DNA of 64,000 bases from Chitinophagaceae bacterium. Its GTDB lineage: Bacteria > Bacteroidota > Bacteroidia > Chitinophagales > Chitinophagaceae. Position 1 is the first letter of the stretch, and every line of letters starts with the position of its first letter. Shown piece after piece: positions 8,018 through 14,823 of this stretch. The translations under genes and the position numbers were made by a program. Location: the NCBI GenBank assembly GCA_016787085.1, contig JAEUVJ010000065.1, forward strand, positions 1-64,000, given 5' to 3'. Below the pieces are notes generated by a model that was not told where the DNA came from, made no database searches, and worked only from the letters and a program-made list of their open reading frames with translations.

Positions 8018-8737
8018 CTAAACGGCGAATGATCGCAGGTACGACCTGCTTTTCCGGTAAATGATATACTCTGCAAAAAGCATATTCCCGATCACACTGA
8101 TCCAAAGCGATACTTCGTAATTCTCGAGATGGTCCCAGCCCAGTACATAAAACAGGATATGATACACCCGGAAGGTCACCGCTGTCATGGCCATGGCATA
8201 TGACCGCATCATCCATATCTTATGTGCCAGCACATTTTTTTTATGAATAGTGGTCAGCCCGTAAAAGGTGGTGATGAACCAGGCCAGGGCCATGAATAGG
8301 AACAAAGCCCTCTCCCAGAAACTGCCTTTGGCAAAAAAGGACATATATAAACCGGTTGGCGCCCCCAGCACCAGCACGACGAACACATATAATTTCCCCG
8401 ACCATCGGTGCAGGCTGGTTACTTTCTTCAGAATATATCTTGAAAACTGGATCAGGGCTGTCAGGATGCAGATCGCCCCGGCAGATATATGAATATAAAA
8501 ACAGGCGTTATACAGCTCATTCCGGAAAAGAAAACTTCTTTCCTGAATAAAACTGAAATCTTTGCTAAAGGAGAAATAGGGAAGTGTATTGTAAACAAGC
8601 AATAAACTAAAAGCGGCTACCGGTATCCAGAAAAGCATGCGGGAGAAAATGGTGGCCGATCGCTGAAGAGTGATCAGTCTCGAATTGGGCATACAGTGTG
8701 GTTTGGCAATGGGATGAATAGAGCATCGCATCTTCAT
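8018..8737 (-). CDS. DUF2306-type membrane protein
   Basis: A polytopic protein of up to 239 aa with about six hydrophobic helices. Features of the DUF2306 family are HRWSGKLYVFVVLVLGAPTG in the middle, and later HKIWMMRSYAMAMTAVTFRV, with conserved His and Arg residues in the membrane that could bind heme or metal. The biochemical role of the family is not established. The ATG at 8692 (MPNSRLITLQRS) is a reasonable alternative start that removes 15 residues lacking hydrophobic character. Confidence 0.75.
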   Translation of the reverse strand: MKMRCSIHPIAKPHCMPNSRLITLQRSATIFSRMLFWIPVAAFSLLLVYNTLPYFSFSKDFSFIQERSFLFRNELYNACFYIHISAGAICILTALIQFSRYILKKVTSLHRWSGKLYVFVVLVLGAPTGLYMSFFAKGSFWERALFLFMALAWFITTFYGLTTIHKKNVLAHKIWMMRSYAMAMTAVTFRVYHILFYVLGWDHLENYEVSLWISVIGNMLFAEYIIYRKSRSYLRSFAV

Positions 8738-8823
8738 AAAAAGCCATTGTTAGATGTTTGTTAAAGGAGTTTTCCCCTTACAGCGAATCTTTACTAATTT
8801 GGAAGCGCAACCAAGATCTCAGC

Positions 8824-10635
8824 ATGAAAAAGATAGTTATCCTTTTGGTTATTCTCATTCAGGGTGCATTACCCCGGGCCCAGCAGACGGCTGCCGTTGA
8901 TTCCATAAAAGCTGAACTGGCAAAGGCCGTTACAGCAGAAGCAAAGGTCTATTGGCTGGACAATCTTTCAAGGACCCTGATGAATGTAAACCTGCAACAG
9001 GCAGAAGAGTACGGTAAACAGCTTATTGCCGTGGCGGAGGAATCAAGGGACAGGAAGCTGATGATAGAAGCGTATATGTCCAATGGGGTGCGATGCAGTT
9101 ATTTTGCCGGACAGAAAGACTATACGATGAGATCGGTAGATTTTTATAACAAGGCGCTGGACATTGCCCGTCAGAATAAAATGGAAGAGAAGATTGGCGG
9201 CATACAGTTAAGGTTATCCGCCATACATCTTGCTATTCCCGATAAGGACAAAGCGCTGAACTATGTTAACCAGGCTTTCTCCCTAATTTCTACACTGAAT
9301 AATGATAGTCTCAGAGCAGAATCTCATAATTCATTTGGCCATGTTTACCTGTCACGCAATGAAAAAACACTGGCGCTCCGCCATTATCTGAATGCATTAA
9401 GACTGGCAGAAGACCTGAAAAAGGAAACCAGCCGGCATGAACTGATGCGCAATTGTTACCTGTACCTGTCTTCATTCTATTCGGGTATCGAAGACTATGA
9501 CAAAGCGATAGATTACCACACGCTTGCTTATAAGAAATTAGACCATATCAAAAGTAAGCAAGTTCCCTACCAGCGGGCAATAGATATAAACAGTCAGGGC
9601 AACCTGTTTGCCCAGAAAAAGAATTATGATATCGCCATCAGCTACTTTGAAAGATCCATTGCCATGGCTGATTCGCTGAAGTTTCCCACGCTGAAGCTGC
9701 CGGGGTATATAAGTCTTCTAAACCAGTACCTGCGGATGGAGCAACCGCAAAAAGCGTTGGACTATATTAATTCTGCATCGGGGAAGGCGTTGAAGTCCTA
9801 TCTTATCAATTTTGGTTTTTCTGGTGTGATAGATCAGGCGTATGGGGTTATTTACGGCGAGCTGGGTCAATATGACTCTGCCCGTCTCTACTTCGGCAAA
9901 GCCATGCCCTATTTTGAGCAGGGCGCCAACGAGAATAACAAGATCGGCTTTTACAGGCAATTAGCCGGTTTGTATAAAAGAACCGGTGAGAATACTAAAG
10001 CAATAGAATACTATCTTAAAGTAAAAGAACTGGCTGAGAAGAACGGGCTGCTTGAGAATGCTGAAGGGGCGGTTAAAAATCTTGATTCGTTATATAACAG
10101 AACGGGAGACTACCAGTTGGCAAGCCGCTACAATGGGTTATACTATCAGTATAAGGACAGTATCGGGAAATTGAACAAAGAGAAAGAACTAGCCCAGGTG
10201 GAAGCTACCGATGAGCAATACCATCAGCAGAAACTGGAAGAAGAAAAGGCAGAAAAGAAAAGACAGAAAAATAATATACAGTATATGGCCATTACGATCG
10301 GTATAGCTGCTCTTTTTATCACATTGGTCGTTTTCGGCATGTTCAAAGTGTCAGCCAAGACCATCCGGCTGATAGGATTCTTTGCTTTTATCATGTTCTT
10401 TGAGTTCATATTCCTGATCTTTAAGAAAAATATCTACTCTGTTACTGAAGGCGAACCCTGGAAGGACCTGGCTTTCATGATCGCTCTGGCCGCATTATTG
10501 GTGCCGCTGCATCATTGGCTGGAACACAAAGTGATCAAATACCTGACCTCACATAACCGGCTGACGGCTTCCGGCAGGACGTTGTTGTCAAAGGTTTTTT
10601 CCCGTAAGACCAGCGATGAGGGAAGCAAGCCGTAA
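8824..10635 (+). CDS. TPR-repeat membrane protein resembling a kinase-less two-component sensor
   Basis: From the ATG at 8824 (MKKIVILLVILIQGAL, a signal peptide) the protein has 603 aa. Roughly a dozen TPR-like helical pairs span residues 30-440, for example ALNYVNQAFSLISTLN and KAIDYHTLAYKKLDHI. A glutamate/lysine-rich coiled coil (KLEEEKAEKKRQKNN) and then three membrane helices follow (about 485-575). This is the layout of Bacteroidota TPR sensor kinases up to the first membrane helix, but there is no HisKA or ATPase domain. It may scaffold or sense; the function is unknown. An upstream ATG at 8758 would add 22 residues in front of the signal and is unlikely. Confidence 0.7.
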   Translation: MKKIVILLVILIQGALPRAQQTAAVDSIKAELAKAVTAEAKVYWLDNLSRTLMNVNLQQAEEYGKQLIAVAEESRDRKLMIEAYMSNGVRCSYFAGQKDYTMRSVDFYNKALDIARQNKMEEKIGGIQLRLSAIHLAIPDKDKALNYVNQAFSLISTLNNDSLRAESHNSFGHVYLSRNEKTLALRHYLNALRLAEDLKKETSRHELMRNCYLYLSSFYSGIEDYDKAIDYHTLAYKKLDHIKSKQVPYQRAIDINSQGNLFAQKKNYDIAISYFERSIAMADSLKFPTLKLPGYISLLNQYLRMEQPQKALDYINSASGKALKSYLINFGFSGVIDQAYGVIYGELGQYDSARLYFGKAMPYFEQGANENNKIGFYRQLAGLYKRTGENTKAIEYYLKVKELAEKNGLLENAEGAVKNLDSLYNRTGDYQLASRYNGLYYQYKDSIGKLNKEKELAQVEATDEQYHQQKLEEEKAEKKRQKNNIQYMAITIGIAALFITLVVFGMFKVSAKTIRLIGFFAFIMFFEFIFLIFKKNIYSVTEGEPWKDLAFMIALAALLVPLHHWLEHKVIKYLTSHNRLTASGRTLLSKVFSRKTSDEGSKP

Positions 10636-10640
10636 ATTTG
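10633..10640 (+). promoter_or_regulatory. Bacteroidota -7 box TAAATTTG overlapping the TPR gene stop
   Basis: A perfect TAnnTTTG match that begins at the TAA stop of the preceding gene. Transcription would start near 10647, just before the GTG at 10655. No clear -33 TTG is visible. Confidence 0.4.
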
Positions 10641-10654
10641 CAGAAAATCAGCAT

Positions 10655-11257
10655 GTGATAGTAATTGACAATGTATTGGTAAGTGAGGATGTGATCGAAA
10701 AGCAGTTTGTCTGCGACCTCGCCAAATGCAAAGGCGGCTGCTGCGAAGAAGGCGATGCCGGCGCTCCGCTGGAAGATGAAGAACTGCAAACAGTGCTGGA
10801 CAGTTATGAGAAGATACTGCCCTATCTTACTCCCGCTGCGATCAAAGAAATAGAGAAGAAAGGAAAATATGTGTATGACAGGGAGTTCGGCTGGGTAACG
10901 CCGACACTTGATAACGACAATGAGATCTGTGTATATGGTTACCGGGAAAAGAACGGTCTGATCAAATGTGCTTTTGAACAGGCGTATAACGATGAGCTGA
11001 TCCCCTGGAAAAAGCCCATTAGTTGTCATTTATTCCCGGTGATCGCAGAGAAAGGTAAGCGTGGCGGCTATGACAAGATGAACTATGAACCCCGGGAGAA
11101 ATTATGTAAACCTGCCTGTTCTTTGGGGCAGCAACTGAAAGTGCCGGTATATGAATTCCTGAAAGAACCATTGATCAGGAAGTATGGCGAAGCGTTTTAC
11201 CAGGCATTGGTAACTATAGCTGAAAAGCAGGCAGAGAAAGAGGTGATCAAAAAATAA
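10655..11257 (+). CDS. DUF3109 family cysteine-rich protein
   Basis: I place the start at the GTG at 10655, giving M-IVIDNVLVSEDVIEKQF, which matches the usual N-terminus of DUF3109 proteins. An ATG at 10616 would overlap the previous gene by 20 bases. The 200-aa product has clustered cysteines: CDLAKCKGGCCEEGD near residue 20, another at ICVYG, KCAFEQAY, ISCHLFPV and a last pair in KLCKPACSLG. The pattern suggests metal or iron-sulfur binding, as proposed for related zinc/iron-chelating families. Its function is not known. It is followed by lutB after 21 bases on the same strand, which would fit an iron-sulfur link, but this is inference. Confidence 0.8.
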   Translation: MIVIDNVLVSEDVIEKQFVCDLAKCKGGCCEEGDAGAPLEDEELQTVLDSYEKILPYLTPAAIKEIEKKGKYVYDREFGWVTPTLDNDNEICVYGYREKNGLIKCAFEQAYNDELIPWKKPISCHLFPVIAEKGKRGGYDKMNYEPREKLCKPACSLGQQLKVPVYEFLKEPLIRKYGEAFYQALVTIAEKQAEKEVIKK

Positions 11258-11278
11258 TTTTAAAAGCAACAGAACGAT

Positions 11279-12658
11279 ATGTCAGAGCAATCTTCAGCCT
11301 TCATGGCCAAAAGCACCATCAAAGCGGCTGACCGTGACCACCGGCAAAAGATCAATTTCAATATCGGCAAGTATAATGCAGTAGTGCCACAGGGTAAGTC
11401 ACAGTTTGCCGATGTACACCTGGCAAGAGAAAGGGCGAAGAATGTCAAATGGAAGGCGATTGAAACCCTGGACACGCAACTGGAAACTTTTGAAGCAGCC
11501 ATTACCAAACGGGGCGCTAAAGTGATATGGGCCGAGAACGGCGTACAGGCCAATGAAGAGATCCTGAAGATCTGTAAGGAAAAGAGCTGCCGTACGCTTG
11601 TCAAAAGCAAGAGCATGGTGACAGAAGAAATTCACCTGAATGATTTTTTGGAGAAGAATGGCATTGAAAGTGTCGAAACAGATCTGGGTGAATATATTCA
11701 GCAGCTGGACAATGAGCCGCCTTATCATATCGTAACACCTGCCATGCACAAAAGCAAGGAAGACGTGGCAAAACTGTTTGCTGAAAAATTAGGGACCGAT
11801 CCATCTCTTACTCCCGAGCAATTAACATTAGTAGCCAGGGCGAAACTCAGAGAAAAATATGTGCAGGCGGAAGTAGGTATCACCGGCGCTAATTTCATCA
11901 TAGCCGATATTGGTGGAATAGCTGTTACTGAAAATGAAGGTAACGGAAGACTGAGTTGTTCCATGCCCAAAACACATATCGTTGTAGTAGGAATAGAAAA
12001 GGTCATTCCTTCTATGAATGATCTTGCTTTATTCTGGCCACTGCTGGCTACTTATGGAACAGGGCAGCGGATAACCGTTTATAATACTATTGTTACCGGG
12101 CCGAAGCAGGAAAGGGAGAAGGATGGCCCTGAAGAAATGTACGTGATCTTGCTGGATAATGGCCGTACCAATATCCTGGCAAATGAAAAAGCAAGAGAGA
12201 GCCTTTACTGTATCCGTTGCGGCGCCTGCCTGAATGCCTGTCCCGTATATAAGAACATCGGCGGTCATACCTACGCTACCGCCTACAGCGGCCCTATTGG
12301 TTCCGTCATTACCCCGCAACTGAAGGAAATGAAAGAGTGGAAGCACCTCAGCTATGCTTCTTCGCTTTGCGGCAACTGCACAGAAGTATGTGCCGTAAAG
12401 ATCAACCTGCACGAACTGCTGCTGGAGAACCGGCACGAGTCGGTAGAAGAAGGGGATAGTGTACTGGCCGAAAGGGTGGCCTGGAAGATGTGGAAACAGG
12501 CGATGCTCCGCCGGTCATGGATGAATATGGTGAACGGGAATACCAAGAGCTGGTTTATCAATAAAGTAGCCAAATCGTGGACCAACCATCGCGGCAAACT
12601 GGACTTCCCGAAACAATCCTTTAATGAGCAGTGGAAGAAAAAGAAACACGACTCCTGA
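11279..12658 (+). CDS. lutB: Lactate utilization iron-sulfur protein LutB
   Basis: A 459-aa protein with an N-terminal LUD domain (about 60-290, with TGANFIIADIGGIAVTENEG) and a ferredoxin-like C-terminal part. That part has CIRCGACLNACPVYKNIGG and LCGNCTEVCAVKINLHELL, two cysteine clusters that can hold 4Fe-4S centres. LutABC oxidises L-lactate to pyruvate in the cytoplasm. Here lutB stands alone: no lutA is in the window, and a LutC-like LUD protein lies 42 kb away after ftsH. So the substrate is not certain from context. Confidence 0.88.
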   Translation: MSEQSSAFMAKSTIKAADRDHRQKINFNIGKYNAVVPQGKSQFADVHLARERAKNVKWKAIETLDTQLETFEAAITKRGAKVIWAENGVQANEEILKICKEKSCRTLVKSKSMVTEEIHLNDFLEKNGIESVETDLGEYIQQLDNEPPYHIVTPAMHKSKEDVAKLFAEKLGTDPSLTPEQLTLVARAKLREKYVQAEVGITGANFIIADIGGIAVTENEGNGRLSCSMPKTHIVVVGIEKVIPSMNDLALFWPLLATYGTGQRITVYNTIVTGPKQEREKDGPEEMYVILLDNGRTNILANEKARESLYCIRCGACLNACPVYKNIGGHTYATAYSGPIGSVITPQLKEMKEWKHLSYASSLCGNCTEVCAVKINLHELLLENRHESVEEGDSVLAERVAWKMWKQAMLRRSWMNMVNGNTKSWFINKVAKSWTNHRGKLDFPKQSFNEQWKKKKHDS

Positions 12659-12783
12659 TCTTGATTTTGTCTGCAAAAGACAATCAGAGCATTTATTGAA
12701 AGCCTGTCTGACCGCTACTTAAAAAATTAGAGAATTGCTTTCAGTGCAGCGAAGTATATTCGTTTGCACATTTAGTATGTCTG

Positions 12784-13470
12784 ATGACGAGCCAGGTCAA
12801 TTACTATAATCAATTCGGTAACTTATACCGGCAGAGTATTCTTGATTGCCCCGAACCTCAATACTGGACGACAGATTATGGCGTGAAAGGAAGGGTTTAC
12901 AGGGAAATGAAGGAGCGCATTGACCTGCAGGAAAAGCTGGTTCAGGAGTATTTCACCAAAGAACAAACTGTGCTTGATATTGGCTGTGGTTTTGGAAGAC
13001 AGGCTTTCTCTCTTGTAAGCAAAGGATACAAGGTGAAGGGAACAGACACCAGCGATGTTTTTATTGAGATCGCACAGCAATTGTTTTTACGCCATGGCTA
13101 TGCCGGTGATTTTACCTGTATGGATATTCTTAGGGAAAACATCAGCGGGTCCTTTAATCAATTGTTGCTGCTGGATGTATTGGAACATATAAAACCACAA
13201 CAGCGTCGGGGCCTGTTTGAGAAACTGGATAAAATCGGGGGGACTACACTGATCATATCATTGCCACATGTGAAAAAGAGAGTCAGCTCTCAGCTGAATA
13301 ACAGGATCAGAAAACAAATGACCCGGTACCTGCCCTTTTTTGTAAATCGTGAAGAACATCCCTATCCTATACCAGGGAAAAACAATATGCTGAAGCTTTC
13401 GAAAGATATATTTTCATTGCATAAATTTATTCAGACATTGCAAACGGATTACTATGTCTTCAGGCGATAA
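12784..13470 (+). CDS. Class I SAM-dependent methyltransferase
   Basis: A 228-aa protein with the Rossmann SAM-binding motif VLDIGCGFGRQAF (about 60-72), an acidic residue after the second strand (VKGTDTSD), and LLLLDVLEHI as the fourth-strand motif. The acceptor is unknown. Its stop overlaps the next start (TAATG), so it is translationally coupled to a polysaccharide deacetylase-like gene. A role in a surface glycan or a small secreted molecule is a guess from that pairing. Confidence 0.78.
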   Translation: MTSQVNYYNQFGNLYRQSILDCPEPQYWTTDYGVKGRVYREMKERIDLQEKLVQEYFTKEQTVLDIGCGFGRQAFSLVSKGYKVKGTDTSDVFIEIAQQLFLRHGYAGDFTCMDILRENISGSFNQLLLLDVLEHIKPQQRRGLFEKLDKIGGTTLIISLPHVKKRVSSQLNNRIRKQMTRYLPFFVNREEHPYPIPGKNNMLKLSKDIFSLHKFIQTLQTDYYVFRR

Positions 13471-14798
13471 TGCGAATACTTTTTTATACAAATAATACAA
13501 CCAGCCGCATCCGGTATGCCTGTGATTTTATTGGGAAAGAGCTTGCGGGGGAGCCTTTGTCCGTTACAAGCGACCCGGATGAATTAACGAAGTATAACGG
13601 CCCAAAGATCAATTACAGTAACCAAAGACTAACCGAGGAAGAGTGCTGGCTACAACCGCATAGCTTGTTATTTGAGAGTACTATTCAACCCCAGACCATA
13701 GATTGTTTTGAAATCAATAGCTATAAGGCCTTTTTCAGAACAGAAGGCGACCTGCCTTTCGACATCTTCGCCGCTTCTTTTTACCTGCTCAGCCGCTATG
13801 AAGAATACCTGCCGCATACAAAGGATATGTATGGACGCTATGCGTTTGAGAACTCTTTAGCATATAAACAAGGTTTCCTGAATATTCCTTTGGTCAATAC
13901 CTGGCTTAATGACCTGAAGAAACTTATCAATCAAAAATTTTCTGGCTCCCCACCCCCCACTCCCCACTCCCCATTTACTTTTCTTCCCACTTATGATATA
14001 GACATGGCCTGGTCATATAAATATAAAGGCTGGTGGAGAAATGCAGGAGGGTTGTTGCGCTCCTTTTTCAAAGGTGAATGGTCATTGGTAAAAGAAAGGA
14101 TACAGGTATTGCGTGGCAGGCAGCGAGATCCTTTTGATGCATTCGGCTGGATGAACCAGCTACATGAAAAACACAAACTGAAGCCCTATTATTTCTTTTT
14201 AGTACCGGAGAGGAGAGGAAAATATGACAAGAACATTCTACCCTCCTGCAAAGCGATGCAGGCGCTGATACAGGACCAGGTGATCCGCTATCCTATCGGT
14301 ATTCATCCATCGTGGGCAAGCGGGGATGATGTTTCCTTGCTCAAAAAAGAAATAGATACACTTTCAAAACTGAGCGGGAGTCCGGTTGTTTCTTCTCGTC
14401 AGCATTATATCCGGTTTACTTTACCTGAAGGCTATCGTCGCTTGCTGGATAGCGGCATTCAGTTCGACTTTTCTATGGGATATGGCAGCATCAATGGCTT
14501 CAGGGCATCGGTCGCTTCGCCTTTTTACTGGTATGACCTGGAAAAAGAAGAGCAAACAAAACTGATGCTGTTCCCTTTTTGCTATATGGATGCCAATTCT
14601 TTTTATGAACAAAAGCTTACCGCTGTACAGGCATTGGAGGAGATGAGGCATTATTACCATGCTGTCAGATCAGTGAACGGTTATTTTATCATGATCTGGC
14701 ACAATCCTTTTCTCGGAACGGGCAGGACGTACAAAGGATGGAGAGAAGTGTACGAACAATTCATAAAGGAGAATTCGATAAATATGGCAGCATCATAA
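13470..14798 (+). CDS. Polysaccharide deacetylase-family protein
   Basis: A 442-aa protein of the Bacteroidota NodB-like deacetylase group. The first ~150 residues form a separate N-terminal domain. The catalytic part begins LPTYDIDMAW (metal-ligand Asp), then YPIGIHPSWAS with a metal-ligand His, SMGYGSINGFRASVASPFYW near residue 335, and IMIWHNPFLGTG close to the end. It should hydrolyse N-acetyl groups from a cell-surface or exported glycan. The linker at about residues 159-168 is encoded by a 7-nt tandem repeat (SGSPPPTPHSPF), an apparent insertion. Coupled by TAATG overlap to the methyltransferase. Confidence 0.75.
   Translation: MRILFYTNNTTSRIRYACDFIGKELAGEPLSVTSDPDELTKYNGPKINYSNQRLTEEECWLQPHSLLFESTIQPQTIDCFEINSYKAFFRTEGDLPFDIFAASFYLLSRYEEYLPHTKDMYGRYAFENSLAYKQGFLNIPLVNTWLNDLKKLINQKFSGSPPPTPHSPFTFLPTYDIDMAWSYKYKGWWRNAGGLLRSFFKGEWSLVKERIQVLRGRQRDPFDAFGWMNQLHEKHKLKPYYFFLVPERRGKYDKNILPSCKAMQALIQDQVIRYPIGIHPSWASGDDVSLLKKEIDTLSKLSGSPVVSSRQHYIRFTLPEGYRRLLDSGIQFDFSMGYGSINGFRASVASPFYWYDLEKEEQTKLMLFPFCYMDANSFYEQKLTAVQALEEMRHYYHAVRSVNGYFIMIWHNPFLGTGRTYKGWREVYEQFIKENSINMAAS
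13945..13973 (+). repeat. Heptamer tandem repeat (ACTCCCC) inside a coding sequence
   Basis: Four consecutive 7-nt units: GCTCCCC, ACCCCCC, then ACTCCCC twice, plus one A. The array encodes a proline-rich linker in the deacetylase gene. It is one of several 7-nt-period arrays in the window. Confidence 0.8.
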
Positions 14799-14823
14799 AA
14801 CTGCAACCTGTTTTAATCCGGGC

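Noticed and set aside
12669..12698. Hairpin after lutB (TTGTCT/AGACAA)
   Set aside because: The stem is bulged and no T-run follows, so I cannot support a terminator call.
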